Source: Sulfuritalea sp. (GTDB lineage: Bacteria; Pseudomonadota; Gammaproteobacteria; Burkholderiales; Rhodocyclaceae). From it: 42,815 nucleotides of DNA. The notes under the pieces are model-generated. The model made no database searches and was not told the DNA's origin. It worked only from the letters and a program-made list of their open reading frames with translations. Positions 25,296-33,970 of the stretch are shown piece by piece. Each line of letters opens with the position of its first letter. Position 1 is the stretch's first letter. The translations under genes were made by a program, and so were the position numbers. The stretch spans positions 1-42,815 of the forward strand of contig JAUSCI010000069.1 in NCBI GenBank assembly GCA_030651305.1, written 5' to 3'.

Positions 25296-25802
25296 TCATC
25301 CTGGGTCGGCTTCGCGCGCTGCGCGCACCAGAAGTGCCACCGCATGTGCCACGATGCCTTCGCCGCGACCCTCGAAACCCAACCGCTCGTTGGTCTTTGC
25401 CTTGACGTTGACGGCCCCGGTCGCAACGCCCAGGTCGGCCGCGATGTTGGCGCACATCGCCGCGACATGGGGAGCCAAGCGCGGCGACTGGGCGATGATG
25501 GTGGCATCGACGTTGCTCACCCGCCAGCCTGCTGCACGCACTGCGTCCATCGCGCCGCGCAGCAAGCTGCGGCTGTCGGCGCCCTGCCACTGCGAGGCGG
25601 TGTCGGGAAACATGCCGCCAATGTCGCCCAGCCCCGCCGCACCGAGAATCGCATCGGTAATCGCGTGCAGCAGCGCGTCGGCATCCGAATGTCCGAGCAA
25701 GCCCTGATGATGTGGAATATGCACGCCGCCCAGAATCAGCTTGCGCCCCGGCGTCAGCGCGTGAACGTCATAGCCCTGACCAACGCGAAATGGAGCGTTC
25801 AT
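25296..25802 (-). CDS. ispF: 2-C-methyl-D-erythritol 2,4-cyclodiphosphate synthase
   Basis: A 168-residue trimeric enzyme of the non-mevalonate isoprenoid pathway that cyclises CDP-methylerythritol phosphate. The metal ligands are visible as Asp12 and His14 in [46 protein letters not shown] and the late [20 protein letters not shown] are the family signatures. In most betaproteobacteria ispD directly precedes ispF; here xsc lies between them on the opposite strand. The ribosome-binding stretch TGAAAGGGTT is identical to that of xsc. Confidence 0.96.
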   Translation of the reverse strand: MNAPFRVGQGYDVHALTPGRKLILGGVHIPHHQGLLGHSDADALLHAITDAILGAAGLGDIGGMFPDTASQWQGADSRSLLRGAMDAVRAAGWRVSNVDATIIAQSPRLAPHVAAMCANIAADLGVATGAVNVKAKTNERLGFEGRGEGIVAHAVALLVRAAREADPG

Positions 25803-25810
25803 TTCAGAAA

Positions 25811-25928
25811 AACCCTTTCACGGCAGCGACAAAATAATGAAGTTATCAGTTTTTTGTCATTAATATTGCCTTGATATGCGGCAACGCAGTAACTTAACAC
25901 GCCAGTTCCATTTTTTATTGAAAGGGTT
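25811..25928. repeat. Paired 10-bp arms at both ends of the ispF-xsc intergenic region
   Basis: AACCCTTTCA (25811-25820) and TGAAAGGGTT (25919-25928) are exact reverse complements, each forming the ribosome-binding region of one of the two divergent genes. The sequence between is AT-rich and presumably holds both promoters. The identical leaders may be chance or the result of a local duplication. Confidence 0.4.
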
Positions 25929-25931
25929 CCC

Positions 25932-27716
25932 ATGAAGAGTTCCACCCAACGCCTTGCCGCGATCGCCGGCAAACACCGCATGACGCCTTCCGAGGCGCTG
26001 GTGGAGACCCTGGTGGCCAATGGCGTGACCGACGTCTTTGGCATCGTCGGCTCGGCCTACATGGACGCGCTTGACATCTTCCCCGCCGCCGGCATCCGTT
26101 TCGTGCCAACGGTGCACGAGCAAGGCGCCGGCCACATGGCCGACGGCTATGCCAGGGTCACCGGCCGCCACGGCGTCTGCATCGCGCAGAACGGCCCCGG
26201 CATCACCAACTTCGTCACTTCGATTGCCGCCGCCTACTGGGCCCACAGTCCGGTGGTCATGATCACGCCCGAGACCGGCAGCATGAGCATCGGCCTCGGC
26301 GGATTTCAGGAAACAGAGCAGTTGCCGATCTTCTCGAAGATCACCAAGTACCAGGGCCATGTCAATAATCCCAAACGCATGGCCGAGATCACCGCCCGCT
26401 GCTTCGATCGCGCCATGCTGGAGATGGGCCCGACGCAACTCAACATCCCGCGCGACTTCTTCTACGGCGACCACGACTACGAAATCCCGCAACCGATACG
26501 CATCGAGCGCGGCGCCGGTGGCGAAAAAAGCCTCGACGAAGCGGCCGAGTTGCTGGCCAACGCCAAATTTCCGGTGATCCTTTCCGGCGGCGGGGTAATC
26601 TCGGCCGATGGCATTGCCTCCTGCGTCGTGCTCGCTGATCTTCTCGGCGCCCCGGTGGTGACCAGCTACCTGCACAACGATGCCTTTCCCGCCGACCATC
26701 CGCTGTGGTGCGGACCCCTCGGCTACCAGGGTTCCAAGGCCGGCATGAAGCTGATCGCCCAGGCCGACGTGGTGCTGGCGCTGGGAACGCGTCTCGGCCC
26801 CTTCGGCACGCTGCCGCAGTACGGCATGGACTACTGGCCGCAGAATGCCAGGATCATCCAGGTCGATGCCGAGGCGAAGATGCTCGGGCTGGTGAAGAAG
26901 ATTTCCGTCGGCATCTGCGGCGACGCGCGTGCCGCGGCGGACGCCATCGTCTCGCGCCTCACCGGCCGCTCCCTGGCCGGTGCCGGCAACCGGGCCGCGC
27001 GACTCGCCGAGGTGGCAAAACAGAAACAGGACTGGGAAGGCGAACTCGGCAGCTGGACGCAGGAAAGCGACCCCTGGAGCCTTGAGATAGCGGCTGGCAG
27101 CCCGTACATGCATCCGCGCCAGATGCTGCGCGAACTGGAAAAGGCCATGCCGCCGCATGCCATGGTGTCCACCGACATCGGCAACATCTGCTCGGTGGCC
27201 AACAGCTACCTTCGCTTCAACGGCGCCCCCAGCATGTTCGCGGCGATGAGCTTCGGCAATTGCGGCTACGCCTTCCCCACCATCATCGGCGCCAAGCTTG
27301 CCGCGCCGGAGCGGCCAGCGGTAGCCTACGTCGGCGACGGCGCCTGGGGCATGAGCTTCGGCGAGATCCTGACCTGCGTGCGCGAGAAAATTCCGGTCAC
27401 CGCCGTCGTCTTCCACAACAAGCAATGGGGCGCCGAGAAGAAGAACCAGGTGGACTTCTACAACAACCGCTTCCTCGGCTCGAACCTGGAGAATCCAAGC
27501 TTTGCCGGCATGGCGCGGTCCATGGGTGCAGAAGGCCTGGTAGTGGACCAGCTGTCCGACGTCGGCCCGGCGCTGCGCGCCGCCTGCGCCGCGCAGAAGG
27601 AGGGCAAGACGACCATTCTTGAAATGATGGTGACGCGCGAACTGGGCGATCCCTTCCGCCGCGACGCACTTTCCAAACCGGTGCGTTATCTTGATCGATA
27701 CAAGGCGTATGTTTGA
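25932..27716 (+). CDS. xsc: Sulfoacetaldehyde acetyltransferase
   Basis: A 594-residue thiamine-diphosphate enzyme that converts sulfoacetaldehyde and phosphate to acetyl phosphate and sulfite, the last step in use of taurine and other C2 sulfonates. The sequence has the three-domain POX/ALS layout: PSEALVETLVANGVTDVFGI with the conserved Glu in VHEQGAGHMADGYARVTGR, a central domain, and a ThDP site in GDGAWGMSFGEILTCV. Length and the FGNCGYAFPTIIGAKLAAPE stretch fit Xsc rather than acetolactate synthase. It stands alone, with no pta, toa/tpa or sulfonate transporter here, and splits ispD from ispF. Its acetyl-phosphate would need Pta encoded elsewhere. Confidence 0.88.
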   Translation: MKSSTQRLAAIAGKHRMTPSEALVETLVANGVTDVFGIVGSAYMDALDIFPAAGIRFVPTVHEQGAGHMADGYARVTGRHGVCIAQNGPGITNFVTSIAAAYWAHSPVVMITPETGSMSIGLGGFQETEQLPIFSKITKYQGHVNNPKRMAEITARCFDRAMLEMGPTQLNIPRDFFYGDHDYEIPQPIRIERGAGGEKSLDEAAELLANAKFPVILSGGGVISADGIASCVVLADLLGAPVVTSYLHNDAFPADHPLWCGPLGYQGSKAGMKLIAQADVVLALGTRLGPFGTLPQYGMDYWPQNARIIQVDAEAKMLGLVKKISVGICGDARAAADAIVSRLTGRSLAGAGNRAARLAEVAKQKQDWEGELGSWTQESDPWSLEIAAGSPYMHPRQMLRELEKAMPPHAMVSTDIGNICSVANSYLRFNGAPSMFAAMSFGNCGYAFPTIIGAKLAAPERPAVAYVGDGAWGMSFGEILTCVREKIPVTAVVFHNKQWGAEKKNQVDFYNNRFLGSNLENPSFAGMARSMGAEGLVVDQLSDVGPALRAACAAQKEGKTTILEMMVTRELGDPFRRDALSKPVRYLDRYKAYV

Positions 27717-27763
27717 CTCGCCGCCTGCCGCAGGACTGTCAGTAACAGCTCAGCGCCTTTGCG

Positions 27764-28489
27764 TCACGGCTTTGCCCGGTTCTCCAGTATCCACGCTGCA
27801 AGCTGCAGATCCAAAGGATAGGTGACCTTGAGGTTGCTGGCATCCGCTGCCACCAGGCGCGGCGAGAGCCCCATCGCCTCTATGGCGCCGGCTTCGTCGG
27901 TGACCTGCGGCGCAAGATCGAGCGCAGCGAGCAGCGTTCGGTGGCGGAACATCTGCGGTGTCTGCGCCTGCCACAGACCTTCGCGCGGCACTGTTTGCAG
28001 AATGCGGTCGTCCTCCCCGGCTCGCTTCAGGGTGTCGGCGACAGGCACGGCCAACAGGCCGCCGGCATCATCCTGGCCGACTTCGGTGATCAGCTTCTCA
28101 ACCATCGCCACCGTAAGACAGGGCCGTGCCGCATCGTGCACCAGCACCCAGTCGTTGCCAATTTCAAGCTGGTCGCCTAGTTCGGCGGCCATCGCCCGCA
28201 AACCGTTGGCGACACTTTGCGCACGGATCTCGCCGCCACAGCGCAGGACGCGCAATTTCGGGCCGAGTGCCACCATTTGTGCAGCGGGCCATAGCGCGTC
28301 ATCCGGCGCCAGCACCACAAAAACATTCGCAATCGCCGGCGTGGCGCACAATGTCGCCAGTGCGTGCCGGATCATGGGCTGGCCGGCGAGCGGCAGGTAT
28401 TGTTTAGGCGCGGCGCGACCCGAGAGAACGCCCATGCGCGACCCCGAGCCCGCAGCAGGAACCAGTGCGTGATAAGAACTTTTAGTCAT
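27764..28489 (-). CDS. ispD: 2-C-methyl-D-erythritol 4-phosphate cytidylyltransferase
   Basis: A 241-residue CTP-dependent enzyme of the isoprenoid pathway. The N-terminal nucleotide-binding loop is VPAAGSGSRMG, followed by APKQYLPLAGQPMIRHAL. WVLVHDAARPCL, VPVADTLKRA and the late TDEAGAIEAMG with KVTYPLDLQLA are family motifs. It converges with xsc (47 bases apart) and diverges from the MgtC-like gene. ispF follows only after xsc. Confidence 0.95.
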   Translation of the reverse strand: MTKSSYHALVPAAGSGSRMGVLSGRAAPKQYLPLAGQPMIRHALATLCATPAIANVFVVLAPDDALWPAAQMVALGPKLRVLRCGGEIRAQSVANGLRAMAAELGDQLEIGNDWVLVHDAARPCLTVAMVEKLITEVGQDDAGGLLAVPVADTLKRAGEDDRILQTVPREGLWQAQTPQMFRHRTLLAALDLAPQVTDEAGAIEAMGLSPRLVAADASNLKVTYPLDLQLAAWILENRAKP

Positions 28490-28537
28490 CGCGCAATTCT
28501 ATACAATCGCATTACAGGAAGTCGCGGGAGACAGAAG

Positions 28538-29794
28538 ATGTTCGCCGCAGAAGCCGGCTACGAAGTCATTCAAGCCTTTGCCACCAGTATCGGCATCGGC
28601 CTCCTGATCGGTCTTGAGCGTGAGCGCCAGTCCGATCTCAAGGCCGGCTTGCGCACCTTTGCCCTGGTGGGCATGCTCGGCTGTCTCTGCGCCCTGCTGG
28701 CGCAAACCACCGACAGCGGCTGGATACTCGCCGCGGGCATGCTCGCCATCGCCGCCATGATGATCGCCGCGCACGTCTCCGATCCGCTCGATACCGGCGA
28801 CCCGGGAACCACCTCGGTGATCGCGCTGATGGTCTGCTACGCACTCGGTGCGATCGTCTGGTTCGGCTACACCTCGACCGCCGTCATGCTGGCAATCGCC
28901 ACCACGGTGCTGCTGTACTTCAAAGCCCAGTTGCATGGCATATCGAGAAGCCTGACGCATATCGACCTGCTGTCGATGTTGCAGTTCGGCGTGCTGGCGC
29001 TGGTGATCCTGCCGATTCTGCCGGACAAGGATTTCGGCCCCTACCAGGCCCTGAACCCGCACAACATCTGGTGGATGGTGGTGCTGATCTCGGGCGTGTC
29101 GCTGGCAGGCTACGCCGCCCTGCGGCTGACCGGGGCGCAACACGGCGCGGCGCTGATCGGCCTGTTTGGCGGCATCGCCTCATCCACCGCGACCACCATG
29201 ATCTTCGCCCGCCACGCCAAGGCCAATGTCGATCTCGGCCGCACGGCCATGGTGGTGATCCTGCTCGCCAACATTGTCGTCATGGTGCGCCTCGGGCTGG
29301 TCTCTTTCGCGGTCGCACCCAACATTGCCGAGCAGTTGTTCGGCGTCCTCGGCTGCGGTATCGCGCTGGGCGTCGGCGCCACGCTCTGGGGCTGGCGCCA
29401 GCTCGCTGGCGGCGATGCGCTGCCCATGCCGAACGTCACCAACCCCACCGAGATCAAGACGGCGCTTACCTTCGGCGGACTCTACGCGCTGATCCTGGTG
29501 CTATCCGCCTGGCTGCAGGATGTTGCCGGCAACCGTGGCATCTACCTGCTGGCGCTGGCCTCGGGCCTGACCGACGTCGATGCGATCACGCTGTCGTCGC
29601 TGCGCATGTTCAGCATGGAAAAATTGTCTGCCGCGCAGACCATTACCGCGATAACCCTGGCAACGCTTGCCAACCTCGCCTTCAAGACCGGGCTGGTAGT
29701 CGTCATCGGCGGCGCCGCGCTGGCCCGCCGTACCCTGCCGGGACTCGCCGCCATTGCGGTGGGACTTGTCGGCGGACTGTTGCTGATGACATGA
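28538..29794 (+). CDS. MgtC/SapB-DUF4010 family membrane protein
   Basis: A 418-residue protein with about 11-12 membrane helices. The ATG at 28538 is supported by GGGAG eight bases upstream. The N-terminal third is an MgtC/SapB domain (FATSIGIGLLIGLERERQSD, AGLRTFALVGMLGCLCALLA) and the rest is DUF4010, the arrangement seen in YiiP-unrelated proteins of unknown function. LFGGIASSTATTMIFARHA and LASGLTDVDAITLSSL are typical of the second part. A role in cation or envelope homeostasis is only inferred. It is followed after 12 bases by the Memo-AMMECR1 gene, so the two are probably co-transcribed. Confidence 0.82.
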   Translation: MFAAEAGYEVIQAFATSIGIGLLIGLERERQSDLKAGLRTFALVGMLGCLCALLAQTTDSGWILAAGMLAIAAMMIAAHVSDPLDTGDPGTTSVIALMVCYALGAIVWFGYTSTAVMLAIATTVLLYFKAQLHGISRSLTHIDLLSMLQFGVLALVILPILPDKDFGPYQALNPHNIWWMVVLISGVSLAGYAALRLTGAQHGAALIGLFGGIASSTATTMIFARHAKANVDLGRTAMVVILLANIVVMVRLGLVSFAVAPNIAEQLFGVLGCGIALGVGATLWGWRQLAGGDALPMPNVTNPTEIKTALTFGGLYALILVLSAWLQDVAGNRGIYLLALASGLTDVDAITLSSLRMFSMEKLSAAQTITAITLATLANLAFKTGLVVVIGGAALARRTLPGLAAIAVGLVGGLLLMT

Positions 29795-29806
29795 GGTGAG
29801 ATGACC

Positions 29807-31180
29807 ATGAGCCCTGCTACCGCAATTCGTCCGCCCGCCGTTGCCGGCAGCTTCTATCCCGGCAATCCTGCCAGTTTGCAGGACGAATTGGCGACCTGTC
29901 TTGCCGTACCGCCAGCGCCGACTTCCGAGCATGCCGCAACCGGCTTGCTCAAGGCCTTCATCGTGCCCCATGCCGGATACGTCTATTCCGGCGGCACCGC
30001 CGGCCACGCCTATGCCCTGCTGGCACCACTCGCCGGCCGCATCCGGCGCGTGATTCTGCTCGGGCCGTGTCACCGGGTTTCCGTGCGCGGACTGGCGGCG
30101 CCCACGGTGCAGGCTTTCGCCACGCCGCTGGGTTCAATTCCGCTCGACCGTGCCGCCCTCGATGCGCTGTCCGACTTGCCGCAAGTGGTCGCCAGCGACG
30201 CCGCCCATGCGCAGGAACATTCGCTGGAAGTGCAACTGCCTTTCCTGCAAACCGTGCTCGGCCAGTTCTCCTTGGTGCCGCTGGCGGTCGGCCAGACCGG
30301 CGCCGCCGAAGTGGCGCAGGTGCTGGAGCGGCTGTGGGGCGGGCCGGAAACCCTGATCGTGATCAGTTCCGACCTTTCACATTTTCATAGCTACCGCGAA
30401 GCGCAGACCATCGACAACGCAACGGCGCAACACATCCTGGCCCTCGATCAACTCACCAGTTTCGATCAGGCCTGCGGCGCGCTGCCGATCAACGGACTGC
30501 TCGCCGTGGCGCGGCGGCGCGGATTGCGCATCGAACGCCTGGCGCAATGCAACTCGGGCGATACGGCCGGCGACAAGTCGCGCGTGGTCGGTTACGCCTC
30601 CTTTGCCCTCTACGAATCCGAAGTCATTGCCGCCGATCCCGGTCCGGCACTGCTGGTGCGTGCCCGCAATGCCGTCGCGGCCCGCCTCAAGCAGCCGACA
30701 CAGACCGAAGCAGCCCATCCGGCACTGGCCCTGCCCGGCGCCACCTTCGTCACGCTGACGCAGAACGGTCAGCTTCGCGGCTGCATCGGCTCGTTGCAAG
30801 CGCATCGCCCACTGGATCAGGATGTGCGCGCCAACGCCGTCGCCGCCGCCTTCAGCGACCCGCGCTTCCCGCCGCTGACGCTCGAAGAATTTTCCCGCAC
30901 TCGCGTCGAGGTGTCGCTGCTCACCGCACCGCAGGCAATGACCTTCAACAGTGAGGCGGACGCCCTGCGCCAGTTGCGGCCGAATGTGGATGGCATCATC
31001 TTCATCGCGGGCCAACGACGGAGCACCTTTCTGCCGCAGGTCTGGGAACAATTGCCGGAACCACGCACCTTCATGGCCCATCTAAAGCAAAAGGCCGGCC
31101 TGCCGGCCGACTGGTGGTCCGCCGAGGTGCAACTGCAGCGCTACGAGGTGCAAAAATGGAAAGAAGCGCCGATCCCATAG
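29807..31180 (+). CDS. Fused Memo-like (AmmB) and AMMECR1-like (AmmA) protein of the AmmeMemoRadiSam system
   Basis: A 457-residue fusion from the ATG at 29807; an ATG two codons earlier is possible, but AGGTGA fits the later one better. Residues 1-265 are a Memo domain: VAGSFYPGNPASL, the metal-site IVPHAGYVYSGG, EHSLEVQLPFLQ and VISSDLSHFHSY, with the conserved His residues. Residues about 285-455 are an AMMECR1 domain with TFVTLTQNGQLRGCIGSL. In many archaea and bacteria the two domains and a radical SAM enzyme form a conserved set whose substrate is not established. The Memo part carries a dispersed-repeat copy read as AVPPAPTS. The partner gene overlaps by 25 bases. Confidence 0.9.
   Translation: MSPATAIRPPAVAGSFYPGNPASLQDELATCLAVPPAPTSEHAATGLLKAFIVPHAGYVYSGGTAGHAYALLAPLAGRIRRVILLGPCHRVSVRGLAAPTVQAFATPLGSIPLDRAALDALSDLPQVVASDAAHAQEHSLEVQLPFLQTVLGQFSLVPLAVGQTGAAEVAQVLERLWGGPETLIVISSDLSHFHSYREAQTIDNATAQHILALDQLTSFDQACGALPINGLLAVARRRGLRIERLAQCNSGDTAGDKSRVVGYASFALYESEVIAADPGPALLVRARNAVAARLKQPTQTEAAHPALALPGATFVTLTQNGQLRGCIGSLQAHRPLDQDVRANAVAAAFSDPRFPPLTLEEFSRTRVEVSLLTAPQAMTFNSEADALRQLRPNVDGIIFIAGQRRSTFLPQVWEQLPEPRTFMAHLKQKAGLPADWWSAEVQLQRYEVQKWKEAPIP
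29900..29923 (+). repeat. Dispersed 25-bp repeat, copy 5 (inside the Memo-AMMECR1 gene)
   Basis: CTTGCCGTACCGCCAG then CGCCGACT, contains the exact 13-base core; encodes LAVPPAPT near the N-terminus of the Memo domain. Confidence 0.8.
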
Positions 31181-32253
31181 CCGGCGTGCCGGCACGCTGG
31201 TGGCATAGCCTGGACGACGGCCGCATCCAGTGCGACCTCTGCCCGCGTAATTGCCGCGTGCACGAGGGGCAGCGCGCCGCCTGCTTCGTGCGCGCCATGC
31301 AGGGCGGCGAAATGCTGCTGACCACCTACGGCCGCAGTTCGGGCTTCTGCATCGATCCGATCGAAAAGAAGCCGCTCAACAACTTCCATCCCGGCTCCAG
31401 CGTGCTGTCCTTCGGCACCGCCGGCTGCAACCTGGCCTGCAAGTTCTGCCAGAACTGGGACATCTCCAAATCGCGTGACATGGATCGCCTGATGGATGAC
31501 GCCACGCCGCAGGCCATTGCCCGCGCAGCGCAAACGCATGGCGCAAAAAGCGTCGCCTTCACCTACAACGACCCGGTGATCTTTGCCGAGTACGCCATGG
31601 ATACGGCCGATGCCTGCCATGCCCTGGGCGTGAAGAGCGTCGCCGTCACCGCCGGCTACATGCACCTTGAGCCGGCGCGCGAGTTCTACTCGAAGATGGA
31701 CGCCGCCAACGTCGACCTCAAGGCCTTCACCGACGACTTCTATGAGAAGCTCTGCGGCGCCCGTCTGCAGCCGGTGCTCGACATCCTGGCGATGATCCAC
31801 CACGAAACCGGTTGCTGGCTGGAAATTACCACCCTGCTGATTCCCGGCAAGAACGATGGCGACGACGAACTGAAGGCGCTGTCCGCCTGGGTGGCGAGGG
31901 AACTCGGACCCGATGTGCCGCTGCATTTTTCTGCCTTCCATCCAGACTGGAAGATGAGCGACATCCCGGCCACACCGCAGGCCACCCTCGCCCGCGCCCG
32001 CCGCATCGCCATGGATGCCGGCCTGCACTACGTCTACACCGGCAACGTACACGACAAGGCCGGCGACGAAACGCTCTGCCCCGGCTGCGGCAAGGCCGTA
32101 GTCCAGCGCGACTGGTATCGCATCCTCGGCTACGCGCTGGACGATACGGGGCATTGCCGGCATTGCGGCACGGCCATTGCCGGTCGCTTCGGCGTATTTG
32201 CCAAGCCCTTCGGCCCGCAGCGTATTCCGGTCAGGCTGCACGCCGGCGCCTGA
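31156..32253 (+). CDS. AmmeMemoRadiSam system radical SAM enzyme
   Basis: A 365-residue radical SAM protein started at the ATG at 31156 (MERSADPIAG), overlapping the fusion gene by 25 bases. The [4Fe-4S] cluster motif is Cys91-x3-Cys95-x2-Cys98 in GCNLACKFCQNW. An N-terminal Cys group (CDLCPRNC, with AACF after) and a C-terminal CPGC...CRHC pair suggest further metal sites. VAFTYNDPVIFAEYAMDT and TTLLIPGKNDGDDELKAL are typical of this family. It works, presumably, with the Memo-AMMECR1 protein; the reaction is not known. Confidence 0.92.
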   Translation: MERSADPIAGVPARWWHSLDDGRIQCDLCPRNCRVHEGQRAACFVRAMQGGEMLLTTYGRSSGFCIDPIEKKPLNNFHPGSSVLSFGTAGCNLACKFCQNWDISKSRDMDRLMDDATPQAIARAAQTHGAKSVAFTYNDPVIFAEYAMDTADACHALGVKSVAVTAGYMHLEPAREFYSKMDAANVDLKAFTDDFYEKLCGARLQPVLDILAMIHHETGCWLEITTLLIPGKNDGDDELKALSAWVARELGPDVPLHFSAFHPDWKMSDIPATPQATLARARRIAMDAGLHYVYTGNVHDKAGDETLCPGCGKAVVQRDWYRILGYALDDTGHCRHCGTAIAGRFGVFAKPFGPQRIPVRLHAGA

Positions 32254-32285
32254 GATCGACCGTCGTCCAGCCACCACGCACGGAC

Positions 32286-33737
32286 ATGAACATCCTTATC
32301 CCGTCACAGCGGTACAGCCGTTGGAAGAACTGGATCATCTGCCTCGCGGCCATTCTGCTGGGAGGCTGCGTCAAGATCTATATCGTCGGGCACACCGACG
32401 ACTGGTCGGATTACATGACCGGGACCGGAAGTGCCGCTCCCCTGGGTGGCGAAGGCTCTGCCGAAATACGTTTCGCCAAGCTCGATACGGCCTGCAAAGG
32501 AACATTCAAGGACTATGCGCTGGGCAAGGCGCGCGGAGAAATCCGGTGCGACGACGCCCGGGTCATCAAGACCGAGTCCTGGGCTGTTTCCCTGTCGGCC
32601 GGCAAGGGTTATGGCACCGACCAGTTAGGCCACCGCGGCGAGTTCGCTTTCTTCACCGACATCAACGACTACGAGCAGGAACTGGCGTCGGTTCGCGCCG
32701 AGGTCGAACGCCGGAAACTGGACGTCGTCCACCTGCGGGCGCCACGCCAGATGCCAAGCATGATCGAGGCGCCAGGAGCCGCAACGCCCGCCGCGGCACA
32801 GGCGGCAACCGTATTGCCGCCACCGGTCGCGATGCCAGCCGCGCCGCCGACCGCTGCAGTTGTCCCCGCAATAGCACCCGGCAGCACGGGCAAGCGCCTC
32901 GCGTTGGTGATCGGCAACGGCAGCTACCGTGACGCGCCGCTGAAGAATCCGGTCAGCGATGCGCGGGCGCTTTCAACCAAGCTGCGCGCGCTGGGCTTCG
33001 AAGTCATGAGCGGGGAAAATCTCGGCCAGCGCGAGATGACCCGCCTCGTCGCGCGCTTCGGCGAGCGCCTGGCCGGGCACGATGTCGGCATGTTCTTCTT
33101 CGCCGGGCACGGCATCCAGGTCAAGGGCAAGAACTACCTGATTCCGGTGGACGCCCAAATCGGCTCCGAGAATTCGGTGCGCGCCGAGGCCGTCGACGTC
33201 GATGCCGTGCTCGACCAGCTTTCCGCCAGCCCGCTCAATCTGGTGATCCTCGATGCCTGCCGCAACAATCCCTTCGAAAGACGTTTCCGCAGCGTGGGTG
33301 GGGGCCTGGCGCAGATGGACGCGCCCAAGGGCACGCTGATCGCCTATGCCACGGCGCCCGGAAAGGTGGCGCAGGATGGCGAAGGCGCAAACTCAACCTA
33401 CACGACCGCCCTGCTGAAAGTGCTGGCGGAGCCAGGACTGCCGGTGGAATCGGTATTCAAACGGGTGCGCAGCGAGGTCTCGCGCATGACCGGCGATACC
33501 CAGATTCCGTGGGAGGCGTCGTCCCTGACCGGCGATTTCTTTTTCGTCAGCGCCAGTTCGCCGCCGAAGTCCGCGCCGGCCGCCGGCGCAGACTCGGAGG
33601 CGGAGCTTCTGTTCTGGCAGTCGGTAAAGGACAGCCCGGATGCCGGCGACTTCGAAGCCTATCTGCGTCAATACCCGAATGGGCGTTTTTCGGAAATCGC
33701 CAGGAACAGGCTGAATCGCCTCAAGTCCGCGAAATAG
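32286..33737 (+). CDS. Caspase-like (peptidase C14) lipoprotein
   Basis: A 483-residue protein with a lipoprotein signal (LLGGC, Cys28). Residues 29-150 are a beta-rich extracytoplasmic region of unknown type; a Pro/Ala-rich linker follows at about 155-200. The caspase domain (203-435) has KRLALVIGNGSYRDAPL, DARALSTKLRALGFEV, the catalytic His275 in FFAGHGIQVKGKNY and Cys325 in LDACRNNPFERRF, so the dyad is complete. A short helical tail resembles a TPR-like module (SVKDSPDAGDFEAYLRQYPN). Prokaryotic orthocaspases often cut after Arg or Lys. Its place 32 bases after the radical SAM gene suggests co-transcription but not necessarily joint function. Confidence 0.9.
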   Translation: MNILIPSQRYSRWKNWIICLAAILLGGCVKIYIVGHTDDWSDYMTGTGSAAPLGGEGSAEIRFAKLDTACKGTFKDYALGKARGEIRCDDARVIKTESWAVSLSAGKGYGTDQLGHRGEFAFFTDINDYEQELASVRAEVERRKLDVVHLRAPRQMPSMIEAPGAATPAAAQAATVLPPPVAMPAAPPTAAVVPAIAPGSTGKRLALVIGNGSYRDAPLKNPVSDARALSTKLRALGFEVMSGENLGQREMTRLVARFGERLAGHDVGMFFFAGHGIQVKGKNYLIPVDAQIGSENSVRAEAVDVDAVLDQLSASPLNLVILDACRNNPFERRFRSVGGGLAQMDAPKGTLIAYATAPGKVAQDGEGANSTYTTALLKVLAEPGLPVESVFKRVRSEVSRMTGDTQIPWEASSLTGDFFFVSASSPPKSAPAAGADSEAELLFWQSVKDSPDAGDFEAYLRQYPNGRFSEIARNRLNRLKSAK

Positions 33738-33970
33738 ATCCAGTGTCGGCATGCAACCGGAACCGCTCTGGCGGACCAGCCGCGACGATACAGTTTCGGT
33801 GCCGGCTACCATCGGCTTGAACGGCATCCCCATCAGGATGTCGCGCTCGATCCCGGGCGACACAATCAACATAAATCCCATGACTTGATAGTGGCAATTT
33901 GAGGGGCTTGCCATCGCCGACTTGGCTACTACAATTTGTGATTGACACTTGAACTATTGCTTTTTGCGAC
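33738..33970. other. 233-base gap before the Sec-methyltransferase gene
   Basis: No further gene seen. TTGACA occurs at 33942-33947 without a good -10 partner. The DNA around 33880-33965 is clearly more AT-rich than its neighbours and probably holds the promoter of the following gene. Confidence 0.35.

Noticed and set aside
25860-27425. A 521-codon minus-strand frame opposite xsc
   Set aside because: Shadow of xsc; no domain and no ribosome-binding site.
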